Assembly (NCBI GenBank): GCA_012931725.1
Contig: CM022951.1
Span: 28,147,595-28,211,594 of the forward strand
Length of the DNA: 64,000 nucleotides
DNA from: Litsea cubeba
Lineage: Eukaryota > Streptophyta > Magnoliopsida > Laurales > Lauraceae
Reading direction: 5' to 3'
Shown here: positions 50,271-59,700 of the stretch, in pieces
How the letters are laid out: every line of letters starts with the position of its first letter
How positions within the stretch are numbered: position 1 is the first letter of the stretch
Notes under the pieces: model-generated
What the model was told of the DNA's origin: nothing
Database searches by the model: none
What the model saw: the letters and a program-made list of their open reading frames with translations, nothing else
Position numbers and translations under genes: made by a program

Positions 50271-50293
50271 AGGGACCTCCGACCAAAAGCCCC
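50271..50293 (-). repeat. Right terminal inverted repeat candidate of the island
   Basis: Read on the minus strand from 50,293, these 23 bp start GGGGCTTTTGG and end AGGTCCCT. They are the partner of the left end at 48,475-48,497 (14 of 23 identical, with no gaps). Confidence 0.55.
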
Positions 50294-51538
50294 AAAAAAT
50301 AAAGCCCTGAGAAATAATAAAGCCCTGATAAAAAATAAAGTACTCAGAAAAAATAAAGCCCAGAGAAAAAATAAAGACCTGAGAAAAAAATAAATCCCTC
50401 GAGAAAAAATAAAGCCCCGAGAAAAAATAAAGCCCTGAGAAAAAATAAACCCCTGAGAAAAAATAAAGCCCTGTGAAAAAATAAAGCCCTCGAGAAAAAT
50501 AAAGCCCTCGAGTAAAAATAAAGCTTTGAGAAAAAAAAAGCCCTCGAGAAAAAATAAAGCCCACGAGAAAAAATAAAGCCCTAAGAAAAAATAAAGCCCA
50601 CGAGAAAAAATTAAGCCATGAGAAAAAATAAAGCCCTTGAGAAAAAATAAAGCCCTGAGAAATAATAAAGCCCTGATAAAAAATAAAGTACTCAGAAAAA
50701 ATAAAGCCCAGAGAAAAAATAAAGACCTGAGAAAAAAATAAATCCCTCGAGTAAAAATAAAGCCCCGAGAAAAAATAAAGCCCTGAGAAAAAATAAAGCC
50801 CTCGAGAAAAATAAAGCCCTCGAGTAAAAATAAAGCTTTGAGAAAAAATAAAGCCCTCGAGAAAAAATAAAGCCCTGAGAAAAATAGAGCCCACAAGAAA
50901 AAATAAAGCCCTGAGAAAAAATAAAGCCCATGAGAAAAAATAAAGCCCTGAGAAAAAATATTGCCCTGAGAAAAAATAAAGCCCTTGAGAAAAAATAAAG
51001 CCCTGAGAATTAATAAAGCCCTGATAAAAAAAAAGTACTAAGAAAAAATAAAGTCCAGAGAAAAAATAAAGCCCTCGAGAGAAAATAAAGCCCTTAGAAA
51101 AAATAAAGCCCTGAGAAGAAATAAAGCCCTAAGAAAAAATAAAGCCCCAAGAAAAAATAAAGCCCTGAGAAAAATAAAGCCCTGAGAAAAAATAAAGCCC
51201 TGATAAAAAAATAAAGCCCTCGAGAAAAATAAAGCCCCGAGAAAAAATAATGCCCCGAGAAAAAATAAAGCCATCGAGAAAAAATAAAGCCCTCGAGTAA
51301 AAATAAAGCCCTCGAAAAAAACTAAAGCCCTCGAGAAAAAATAAAGCCCTGAGAAAAAATAAAGCCCTCAAGAAAAAATAAAGCCCTGTGAAAAAAATAT
51401 AGCCCTGAGAAAAAATGAAGCCCTAAGAAAAAATAAAGCCCACGAGAAAAAATAAAGCCCTGAGAAAAAATAAAGCCCTTGAGAAGAAATAAAGCCCTTA
51501 GAAAAAGTAAAGCCCTCGAGAAAAAATAAAGCCCTTAG
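50294..51538. repeat. 18-19 bp minisatellite array, second block
   Basis: Same unit and variants as the main block. The run containing GAGAAATAATAAAG, CCCTGATAAAAAATAAAG, GTACTCAG, CCCAGAG and GACCTGAG units begins here and recurs about 345 bp later (GTACTCAG near 50,338 and 50,686). The order continues that of the main block across the island. The block ends at the T-rich DNA starting near 51,539. Confidence 0.96.
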
Positions 51539-51539
51539 T

Positions 51540-51592
51540 GGTCTATGTCTTTTTTTTTTGTTTTTTTATATATATATATATATTTTTTATTT
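51540..51592. repeat. T-run and (TA)n microsatellite at the satellite/LTR junction
   Basis: T-runs are followed by a TATATATATATATATAT stretch near 51,568-51,584 and more T. It lies between the end of the minisatellite and the first 230-bp repeat copy. Confidence 0.85.
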
Positions 51593-52056
51593 TTAATGAA
51601 CTCATCGAAGAGAAACGATGGCCCAAAACCTTAGTCGAACAGGCTCAACATTTCTGCAAGCGCGATGAACGATAGGAACGGATCAAGGTTTCTTAATTTT
51701 GAATCCAAACTGAAAAATCTGATCTTTTTGTTTTTTTTTTTTTGAAAAGAGAAAGTGGAAATAAATTCAAAGAATTAGAAATTTTCAAACAAAAAATCTC
51801 ATCTCATTTTTTTTTAGATCTTTAATGAACTCATCGAAGAGAAACGATGGCCCAAAACCTTAGTCAAACAGGCTCAACATTTCTGCAAGCGCGATGAACG
51901 ATAGGAACGGATCAAGGTTTCTCAATTTTGAATCCAAACTGAAAAACCTGATTTTTTTTTGTTTTTTTGTTTTTTTTTTTTTTTTGAAAAGAGAAAGAGT
52001 GGAAATAAATTCAAAGAATTAAAAATTTCCAAAAAATCTCATCTCATTTTTTAGAT
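51593..52056. repeat. Direct tandem duplication, about 230 bp unit (two copies)
   Basis: Copy 1 is about 51,593-51,821 and copy 2 about 51,822-52,056. Both begin TTAATGAACTCATCGAAGAG and end with an ATCTCATCTCATTTTTT run followed by TTAGAT. Between these are shared segments on CGATGGCCCAAAACC, GCGATGAACGATAGGAACGG and GAAAAGAGAAAG. The copies differ mainly by T-run length and a few substitutions. On the minus strand this lies after the polyadenylation signal, so it is U5 or flanking DNA of the putative LTR. Confidence 0.9.
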
Positions 52057-52148
52057 GCGGAATCCAACATAGGCCACCAATTATAAAGTAGCCAAGGAAT
52101 CGAGAAAAGAAATATAAGCATAGAGCAAAATATATGATATGCAAATAT

Positions 52149-52154
52149 TTTATT
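52149..52154 (-). promoter_or_regulatory. Polyadenylation signal AATAAA (LTR R region)
   Basis: TTTATT on the plus strand reads AATAAA on the minus strand, downstream of the LTR TATA box in the element's orientation. It would make R about 0.85 kb long, which is long but possible for Tat elements. Confidence 0.4.
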
Positions 52155-52480
52155 TCTAGCATCGTGTTCTCAAATGAACGGGTCCCACCGGGTGTGCCAG
52201 CTTGATGGACCGCGCTCCTGCTCGAGTTCTACCGAGGTCGGCGGACGTGGGAGTCCGTCGGGTCCGACCCTTTCGTAACCGGGGGGCAAGGGCGTGCATC
52301 AACATTTCTTTTTTTTTTTTGTGTGGGTGTGCCAGATTTTCTATTTTACTTGGAATTGCAAGTGGTGATCCGGAGATCAACCTTCGCAAGTAAAAAGGAA
52401 ATCAACTTCTTTCAAGTTTTCCATTGCACATATATTTAAGAAAAGAGATATTTTTTTGATTTACCGTGAAAGGCGATTTT

Positions 52481-52540
52481 TTTGGCATTTATAGCCGATT
52501 TCTGGCGTTTATAGCCGATTTTGGCATTTATAGCCGATTT
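52481..52540. repeat. Three tandem 20-bp repeats
   Basis: Three consecutive 20-mers share the core GG-C-R-TTTATAGCCGATT (52,481-52,500; 52,501-52,520; 52,521-52,540). They lie inside the putative LTR. Confidence 0.85.
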
Positions 52541-52871
52541 ACAATCCTTATCAATAATGAAAGACAAGACTTGTGATTTTTGTCTCTTTAAAAAAAATAC
52601 AAACTATAATGAAAAGCAAGAAAAGGAGGATCTAACTTCTCAGGAGATTGTGGGGGACCCATTTAGATTGACGGTCGCAAGCCATATGTGGGCTTCGCCA
52701 TCATCCATGCAGATGAGAACAGAGGATGCTATTGATTCGCTTGGCTTGGCTATAACCTCAGGTTTTTACAGAACAAAGACCAAAAGAAGGTCCTATGTCC
52801 AATGAAAAGCCGAGTAGATGGGCTTGAAAAGCCATGTCTAAGCCATTGGCGGCAGAAGGAGAAGGCAAGGA

Positions 52872-52898
52872 CCTTGGGGGGGGGGGTACCCCCCAAGG
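52872..52898. other. G-run hairpin (10-bp arms)
   Basis: CCTTGGGGGG (52,872-52,881) pairs with CCCCCCAAGG (52,889-52,898). Eleven consecutive G at 52,876-52,886 form part of the loop and arm. It is predicted to fold strongly on either strand and lies in the transcribed part of the putative LTR. Confidence 0.7.
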
Positions 52899-53035
52899 GA
52901 CTTTTGTCACCTTGTAGCGGTGGTCGGTGTAGAACTTCCGCAGAGTTTTCTCTCTTTTTTCTTTCTCTGGATTTCTGTGCTTTGTCTGTCTGTGTGTTTG
53001 TGCTTTTTGTGATCATCCTTTCTTCTTGGAGAGCT

Positions 53036-53050
53036 CTCCTATTTATAGGC
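53036..53050 (-). promoter_or_regulatory. TATA box of the Tat-element LTR
   Basis: The minus strand reads GCCTATAAATAGGAG, a near-ideal plant TATA box. It lies upstream of purine-rich leader-like sequence in the element's orientation, and transcription would start near 53,010. The same strand carries gag and pol, which supports this being the U3/R junction. Confidence 0.7.
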
Positions 53051-53108
53051 TTTTAGGTGGCCATTTAGGAGGGTTTATGAGCCTTGATTGTCATAAAGCT
53101 ATAGAAAG

Positions 53109-53290
53109 GGAGGAGTTACAAAATTGAATTCTTTATTTTGTAACTCCTTTTTCTTGGCTTCTGATTGGCCGGAGGAGATTGAGGGCATTTAATCGCCTTT
53201 AATCGCCATGATGGGAGGAGTTTCATGGGTTAAATGCCATGAATCTTTTGACTTGTAACTCCCGGATGCTTGCTTCAGATTGGTCCGTCC
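53109..53290. repeat. U3 imperfect tandem repeat (about 105 bp) with a 13-bp inverted repeat
   Basis: Two diverged segments start GGGAGGAGTT (53,109 and 53,213) and share TTGTAACTCC followed by a TTC-GATTGG segment. The first holds a perfect inverted repeat: GGAGTTACAAAAT at 53,112-53,124 and ATTTTGTAACTCC at 53,135-53,147, with a 10-base loop. It lies just upstream of the TATA box in the element's orientation, where enhancer-like repeats are common in LTR U3 regions. Confidence 0.65.
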
Positions 53291-53530
53291 AAAGAAATGG
53301 ATTAATGACTGTAATAAAGCTAGTCAATTAATCGCATTAAGTGGTCGCCGAGCATCTGAAGAGTCGCGGGCCGTGCCGCGTCTTTTGGGATTCTTCTGGT
53401 GATGATCATCGATGGATCTTCATGTAGATCGACATCAGATGACCATGTAATTTCAGGTGTTTGTTGCCAACAGCGGATCGGTGCCATCTGTCCTGTCGAT
53501 TTCTCGATCGGTCGGGTAGAAAGCACATTT

Positions 53531-54190
53531 TTTTTTGGTTGACCGGGTGGCGATCAATATTTTTTTCGATACTCTTGATGATTGACCCGTGTTTTGGACG
53601 GATGTCAGAGGATTTTGTGTCTCAAAAGCATGAATTTTGGAAAGTACCAGAGGCTGGGCGCTTCGAATCACGAAAAAAGGCGAAAACCGGGGTTTTCGGG
53701 GCCTTCCCGGCGACCCCGGGCTCCAGGGTCGCAGGGGTCTGCGACCCTGGGGGGTTTTCCCCCTTTTTATCCCGTTTTGTGTCCGTTTTTTGCTGTTTTT
53801 CGATTCTTTTTTCTTCTGTATTTTTCCTTGACATTTTTGACCATTTATTGGCCTGATTTCCCTATAGGAAACCTGATGAGAATCCTTGCATTTTATTTTG
53901 CAAAGTTTCCAATTTCCTGAGAAAGCCGAAGACTTTGTAGCGTAGAGCTGCCGATTTTCCGTCAGAAGCTGAAACTGGGTCAAACGATGTTGGAATGACC
54001 TGAAATTTGGTGTGAAGCCTCCTGAGCAATAAATAAGACCAACCATAGGCTTTTTTTTGAGTTTTGAAGCCGTTTGGGGTCCTATCACCAGTAGACTTGC
54101 TTTTGTCGCGATGAAGATGTCGCGGTTTGATGTGCGGTCAACCGATGTCCGATTGACTTGAAATTTGACAGGGAACCTATTGGAGTCATT
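53531..54190 (-). other. 3' untranslated region of the Tat-type element
   Basis: Noncoding DNA between the integrase remnant and the putative LTR. A 211-codon open frame on the minus strand (53,453-54,088) has basic, low-complexity composition, no recognisable domain and crosses the GC hairpin, so I treat it as noncoding. The segment contains diverged repeats (see 53,979-54,300). Confidence 0.6.
53723..53750. other. GC-rich perfect 11-bp hairpin
   Basis: CCAGGGTCGCA (53,723-53,733) and TGCGACCCTGG (53,740-53,750) flank a six-base loop. It lies in the noncoding 3' part of the retroelement. The surrounding 100 bp are unusually GC-rich for this window. Confidence 0.75.
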
Positions 54191-54300
54191 TTAAGATGAT
54201 CCATAGGCTCTGTGTTGGAAACCATCGTCCCGGAGAGCTTTACCTCCGAGAGGCCTGATTTGGCTTCCGAGCGTCAAACTATGGTCAAATGTTGTCGAAA
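53979..54300. repeat. Diverged 150-160 bp repeats in the 3' UTR
   Basis: Segments beginning GTCAA-CGATGT followed by a GA-TTGAAATTTG-like run occur at 53,979 and 54,137. Both lead into CC-ATAGGCT about 60 bp on. A third, shorter match begins at 54,284, right at the integrase break. The offsets are 158 and 147 bp. Confidence 0.6.
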
Positions 54301-54829
54301 TAAGACCTATGATGTCCATACCCCAGGCTTCGAAAGGCCATGAGATCGCTGTAGGATGCAGCCATTCTGGAGGCATGTGAATGTAATCTCCATGAATTTG
54401 GCATTGTTGGCAGCGCTTAGCAAATTGCATTGCGTCAGCTACCATGGTAGGCCAGTAATATCCTAACCTTTTTATCTGATCATAGAGCTTAGGTCCAGCC
54501 TGATGAGCTCCGCAAAGACCAGCATGAACTTCTTTGAGTGTTTCTTCAGCCTCTTGTTGTGACAAGCAGTGTAGAAGTACTCCGTTGAAGGATTTCCTGT
54601 AAAGGATTTTTGAAGGAATATCCAAATGAAAGCTTGGGGTTCGCCTTTGGACGCTTACCCGTTCTTTTGGATCTTCAGGTAGGATTCCGAACATAATGTA
54701 ATCAATGAACGGATCCCTCCAGTCGCCGATTGAAGTTTGAAGGATTGAGATCCGACTTCCAACCAGTTGGTGGCATTCAGCAACTGCTTGGTGTGTGTTA
54801 AGAGGAGGAAGGATTCTTCTTTCGCACAT
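54191..54829 (-). pseudogene. Integrase remnant (zinc-binding domain only)
   Basis: Ty3/gypsy integrase inserts the element's DNA copy into the host genome. The N-terminal HHCC zinc domain is intact: His102, His109, Cys140 and Cys143 in the 212-residue frame. After the first catalytic Asp (D172 in the G-M-D-I-I-G motif) the similarity stops. The remaining 40 or so residues read through 3' UTR repeat sequence to a stop at 54,191. The second Asp, the Glu and the C-terminal domain are absent, so the protein could not catalyse strand transfer. The frame is the same as that of RT-RNase H and is separated from it by one TAA at 54,836-54,838. The loss looks like a deletion with a breakpoint at about 54,300. 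Confidence 0.85.
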
Positions 54830-54835
54830 TGTGAT

Positions 54836-57040
54836 TTACATGTTTTCCCCTTCCTGGATTGCCATGGATACGGCAAGTCCAGCTAGGGCATCTGCACGTA
54901 TGTTTTCACCTATAGGAATGTGGGTGATGTGACAGATGTCAAACTTTTGCAGAAGTGATTGTGCCTTGTTGTAGTAAGGTAGTAGATCTGGCTTCCTGAC
55001 TTCAAATTTCTGATTCATCTGGTTGACGATCAATTGAGAGTCTCCAAAGACTTTCAGCATGGTGATGCCGGATTCGATGGCGAGTTCCAATCCTAGGATC
55101 AGAGCCTGATATTCAGCTGCATTGTTTATGCATGGTTCCAGTAGCGAGAAAGCATGTGGAATCATGTATTTGTCGGGGCTAACAAAAAGGATGCCAACTC
55201 CCGAGATCAGCTGTCTTTTTTTATTTGTCCTGGTTGCACCGTCAAAGTACATGTCCCAGGAGGCATTTTGTGAGAAGGTCTCCACATTGTAGACTAGTTC
55301 GTCTGGGAGATCATCTCTGAGTGGGGAATCTTTAGGCAATGGATGCTCTGCGAGGAAGTCCGCTAGAGCTTGCCCTTTGATTGCTTTTTGTGGTACATAC
55401 CTAATATCAAATTGTGACAGAAGGATGGACCATTTTGCCAGTCGAGCATTGAGAGAACCTGCCTTTGTGACAAGGACCTTCAAGAGGTTGACCCTCGAGA
55501 CCAGGTAGACTGTGTTGGAAAGCAAGTAGTGATGCAGCTTTTGTACAACGAACATCACTGCAAGACATTCTTTTTCGACTGGAGAGTAGCGATGCTCTGC
55601 ACCTACTAACATGCGGCTGAGGTAATATAGAGCAGCTTCTTTTCTTTGATGATTTTCTTGCGCAAGCAGAGCTCCCAAAGAGTGATCAAGGGCTCTTGTG
55701 TACAAGATGAATGGTTTTCCAGTGGTAGGAGCAGCTAACACTGGGGGTTTTGTCAGGTATGACTTGATGTCTTGGAAAGCAGCTTCACAGTCAGCATCCC
55801 AGACAAAGTTTACACCCTTTTTCATCAACCGGGAGAATGGACGGCATTTCCCCGAAAGATTGGAGATGAACCGCCTGATGTAGGCCAATCTCCCTTGAAG
55901 CCCTTTGAGTTCTCTCAAGGTTCTTGGAGAGGGCATTTCTAGAATGGCTTTGACTTTTATGGGGTCAAGCTCTATTCCAGCTTTCCGAACTAGGAATCCG
56001 AGGAACTTACACGACGAGACGCCGAAGAAGCATTTCAAAGGATTCATTCGCAGTTTGTGTTTGCGAAGCCAGAGGAAGACTTCTCGAAGGTCTTTGAGAT
56101 GATCTTCTTTTCTTTTGCTTTTGACGGCGAGGTCATCAACGTAACATTCAACCGTCTTGTGCTGCATATCTTGGAATATTTTCATCATAGCCCTCTGATA
56201 TGTGGCACCAGCATTTTTCAGACCAAATGGCATGATAGTGTAGCAATACACGCCAAATGGGGTCCGAAAGGATGTATGTTTTTCATCCTCAGGATGCATC
56301 TTTATCTGATTGTAGCCAGAGAAACCATCCATGAATGTTATTCGCTCGAATCCATAGGTATTATCAATCATTACCTCTGGTATGGGGAGCGGAAATTCAT
56401 CTTTTGGGCATGCGCCATTCAAGTCTCTATAGGCAATACAGACCCTGATCTGCCCATTTTTCTTTGTCACGGGGACAATGTTGGCCAACCATTCAGGATG
56501 TTGTTCCTCACGGATGAAGCCAACGCTTTTGAGTTTTTGAACTTCTTGTTCAATTTTATCCATCACATCTGGACGGAATCTTCTTTGGCCTTGCTTGACA
56601 GGCTTGATGTCTTCTTGAAGATTGAGTTTGTGAACCGCTATTTTGGGGTCTAAGCCAGGCATTTCAGCGTAAGACCATGCAAAGCAATCAACGAACTCAC
56701 GAAGAAAGGCGATATACTCGGGTAACTCATCATCCTTTATATTCTTGCTTATGAATACAGGACGTGGGTTATCTGGTGTTCCCAAGTCTATCTTTTGAAC
56801 AAGATCTTCTGTAAGAAGGTTCGAAGGTGGTTCCTCCACAATATTTTTGGAGGCTTCCAGCTTAATGAGACCTTCTGGGGTTTCAAGGGCATTTCCAGAC
56901 CAAGGCTTTGTTCCTTTCCACGGGTCTTCTTGATCGGTAATTCTCCCAAGACTTGCTATGAGATGATCCCAATCGCCTGTTGAAACCGGGTCGAAGTTGG
57001 CTACTTCTTTTGGAGATGTGGGTTCTTCTGGGTCAGAAGA
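54836..57040 (-). pseudogene. Reverse transcriptase with dual RNase H (Tat-type pol)
   Basis: RNA-dependent DNA synthesis and RNA removal during retrotransposition. Numbering from the Met at 56,839: RT about 100-280, with catalytic Asp171 (F-M-D-G-F-S-G-Y) and Y-V-D-D at 233-236; connection RNase H about 375-500; second RNase H about 528-655. In the connection domain only Glu422 of the usual acidic set is clear. The positions expected to hold Asp read T-R-A-L (382-385) and S-R-V (448-450), so it is probably a structural tether. The second domain keeps all four acidic residues: D533, E576, D600 and D650. The frame stays open upstream of 56,839 to an in-frame TGA at 57,041, and ends at TAA 54,836. 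The RT core itself has no stop. Closest lineage is Tat/Ogre-like. Confidence 0.9.
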
Positions 57041-57358
57041 TCACACGTCTGTGCCATCAGACAACTCCTCTTCATTTTCGGAGAAATCGTGCCAACTAGA
57101 TGAGCTTCCTGGATCTTTGTCAGGTGACTCATCAAAGAGATATCCAGGGAGATCGATGTCTTCATGGACTTGAGATGTTGAGGCTTGGTCAGTATATTGA
57201 CTTTTAAGCCTTTGTGTCAACTGTCTCAAGGGAGTGTCAGGATCATACCCTAACCCGTGTGAAGACTTTTCTACATAGCCGTAGAGTCTCCAATCTTCCA
57301 GCTGGCTTTTGGTCAAGACGGGCCCCAATGGTGTGAGAATACCGCGTCCTTCTCCCAA
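57041..57358 (-). pseudogene. Protease-RT linker with G-patch-like segment
   Basis: A 105-codon open stretch in the same frame as RT, cut from it by TGA at 57,041-57,043. Its start (G-E-G-R-G-I-L-T-P-L) has the glycine pattern that follows a K-K-M-G-Y motif in G-patch domains. That motif is present just upstream, but in the protease frame, so the domain is split by a one-base frame change near 57,360. The rest is acidic and Ser-rich (D-P-G-S-S-S-S-W). G-patch segments next to the protease occur in some plant Ty3/gypsy elements and in some retroviruses. Confidence 0.6.
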
Positions 57359-59700
57359 ACCGACTGGGTTTTGGCGTCATAGCCCATTTTCTTCATAATA
57401 GCTTGTGCCACAGAACTATATAAGGATAGTTGAGGCATACCTTCATTTTGGAAAGGTTCAAGCATGGAGTTTGATGAAGAAGCATCCGATCTATGGAAGA
57501 AGATCGACTTTTCCTTTGCTGAAGTTGCTGGAACAACGAAGGAAGCTGACGTAGGATCTTCTATGTCAGAAGTTATCTCCATTGGAGTGAGAGCAAGCTG
57601 AACTTGCTGAGTGTCAGCTTGGCTTGACGATGCATCGTCTTCTAGCTCTGAATCCGAGTCCGTGTCTTGCATGATAGACACGAAAGAGACAACAAATTTG
57701 CCCCCAGGCTTTTGCTTTGCCTTCTTCACTTTAGTTGTGATGACCAAAGGCTTTGAAGGTTTAAGGGAGATGATGAAAGGAGTTTGAATGCTCTCTTCAG
57801 ATTTACCGGATGGTTTGTTTTCTTCCGGTGATTGTTGAGGAGCTTTGCCTTTATCTTTCTGGAGATTTTCGGCAAAGGATGCTGTGTGCTTCTCCTCTTC
57901 TTCTTTTTCACCTTCATACATCTGTGAGTCTGCGAAGTGGACTTCTTTACCTTTGAAGGGTTTTCTGTCCGCAAAGACTTGATGTATCATGCCGTCGTCG
58001 CCAACAAACTTGATGCATTGATGTAGAGTTGAAGGGACAACACCATTCTCGTGGATCCAAGGGCGTCCGAGAAGGATGTTGTAGCATGAAAGGGTTTTTA
58101 TTGCATACACTGTGACCTCAGAGATAAGATCACCGATCTGCAACTTGAATCTGATTTTGCCGATAGGCCTTTGAGTACTCCCATCGTATCCAAAGATAGA
58201 TACAGATGTGTGGCTCAGCTTGCTGGGTGGGATGCCCAACTCTTCAAGAGCCGATGTGGAGATGAGGTTGAGTGCAGAACCTGGGTCGATCTGAACTCTG
58301 TGCATAGGCATTTCCTTGATATACCCTGTGAAGTACAGGGGTCGGTTATGCCTGGTTTCTCCAAGTAGGAGGTCGTCCTTTGTGAAGGCGATGGTTGCAC
58401 TGGCTGCTTTTTTAACCGAGAGGCATTCAATGCATGATCCCTTAGTTTTCTTCTTTTCTCCCTTTGAGGAGGCTTCTGAGTTTTTCATCCGGTAATCCAT
58501 TTCAATTTGGAGGACTTGCGGGGCATATTTGTCGACATCCTCGTTCAGCTTTTGTAATTCCGAGATGAGATTATCACGAGTGTGCGGAGACATTCGCAAC
58601 AAATCTAGGATGTGCAGACGTGCAGGTATGTGCTTGAAGTGTTCAATCAAGTCATACTTGAAAGCCTCCTTAGGGCCTACTTGTTCATCATTGTTGCCAC
58701 TAGGGGCGCTTACAACATCTTTTCCCGAAGGATTTACATATGTAAAGGAAGATTGGTTGTAATTTTTGTGGTAGTCCCGGCCAGAGCGGGTGCCTCTACC
58801 AACTTCGAGAGCTTCTTGAGAAGGGTCTTCGTTTGGAAGATTGTCTTCAGGATCAAGAGGCTGTCGTTTTTCATTTGCTGAGGATGAATTAGCAGCAGAG
58901 TTGCCATCCTCAGTGATTGTGTTGCACGGAGTATTTTCCGGGAACAAGTCCTGAACAGCATCCAGCAACCTTTCTTCTTCGTTGACTAATTCATCATCCC
59001 AAACATCAATGGCTTGGAATTCTTCAGTCAGGAAGGGTGTGAACTTTGAAGTCACAGTCTCAGGAGAAGAAACCTGAGAGGGTGTCATCTCAGTGAAAGT
59101 CACGTGAGACGAGGTGGCTTCAGAAGATACATTGCTAGGCGTCGCCGGAGTGTAAATACTCTCATCAGATGATGCTTCGGAAGAGCTATAATCCCGAATT
59201 ATCACATTACAGGAAGCTCTGATGGGAGACGTTGCCTGATCGGAGTCAGACTCATCCTCGGATGTAAGAGGATCGTCTATCCAGCAATTTTCTCCATTTT
59301 CAGGAGTTAAGGGAGGATGTACCTGATGGTCTTCAGGGACTTCAGGCTCTGGATTGCGAGGAGGCTCGTTGACGCGTTCTTGCTCTTGTTTAAGAGCGAG
59401 TCGCTGCAAGATCCTTGCATATTCTTCAAGATCAGGCATGGGAGCCGGATCTTCTTCTTCATCAACTCTTTGTGGCTCAACAAGGTTGATTTCCACTGGA
59501 GTAATGAGAGGTGCTGCGTCAGCAGCATTTTCTTGTACAGCTTCTTGGTCTTCTTCATCATCAGACCAGGATCCTTGTGGCTGTAGGGGGTTATACCAGA
59601 TTACTGGCATAAGATGAGACTCAGGAACCCATTCTTCATTGGAAAGATATTCTCCTGTTTCAAGGGACTCCTCCCACTCATCTGTGTAGTTGGATTCGAA
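57313..59700 (-). pseudogene. Retropepsin-containing polyprotein segment
   Basis: A 765-codon open frame from 59,610, open further upstream to about 59,700. The first 300 residues or so are an acidic Ser/Thr/Pro-rich linker. A retropepsin-like aspartic protease follows: active site V-Q-I-D-P-G-S (Asp442), flap-like F-G-Y-D-G-S, and the C-terminal I-L-L-G-R-P-W motif. It would cut the gag-pol polyprotein. D-P-G-S replaces the usual D-T/S-G, a change found in plant Tat proteases. A basic Lys-rich segment and an acidic tail follow, then M-K-K-M-G-Y, after which the frame is lost near 57,360 and stops at 57,313. Confidence 0.82.

Larger units (their letters stand above)
48475..50293. mobile_element. 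Candidate MULE/Pack-MULE-like non-autonomous DNA transposon
   Basis: This 1,819-bp non-satellite island is bounded on both sides by the 9-mer AAAAAATAA (48,466-48,474 and 50,294-50,302), a target-site duplication length typical of Mutator-like elements. Counted inwards, both ends start GG and match at 14 of the first 23 positions, including AGGTCCCT at positions 16-23 of each end in the same register, which fits short degenerate terminal inverted repeats. No transposase is visible. Taking out the island and one 9-mer gives the uninterrupted unit order seen at 50,632-50,730. The interior has pyrimidine-rich leader-like DNA and two possible gene-fragment starts, as in gene-carrying Pack-MULEs. 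The 9-mer is also part of the satellite unit, so the duplication alone is weak; the end match and the related empty site carry the call. Confidence 0.68.
51539..53530 (-). repeat. Putative 3' LTR of the Tat-type element
   Basis: This is the noncoding DNA downstream of pol. In the minus orientation it shows a TATA box (53,039-53,048), a likely start of R near 53,010, an AATAAA signal at 52,149-52,154, then T/A-rich duplicated DNA to the satellite. It opens with TG at 51,539 on the plus strand. A matching CA, beside an A-run, occurs near 53,527, giving about 2 kb. Neither end can be proved because the partner LTR is outside the window. The upper end could lie further up, to about 53,900. Confidence 0.5.

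Noticed and set aside
50055..50894. A minus-strand frame joining satellite and island sequence (279 codons)
   Set aside because: It is the satellite pseudo-frame running by chance into the island, with no evidence of a real fusion.
52521..53056. Plus-strand frames of 84-94 codons in the LTR
   Set aside because: They lie in noncoding LTR sequence and cross the G-run hairpin and the TATA region. They show no similarity to a known domain and could not be tied to a promoter.
53453..54088. A 211-codon minus-strand frame in the retroelement 3' region
   Set aside because: No domain, basic low-complexity composition, spans a GC hairpin and diverged UTR repeats, and lies downstream of integrase where Tat elements are noncoding.
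56057..56653. A 198-codon plus-strand frame opposite RT, and other plus-strand frames at 57,000-61,900
   Set aside because: Antisense shadows of the pol and gag frames, with no recognisable domain of their own.
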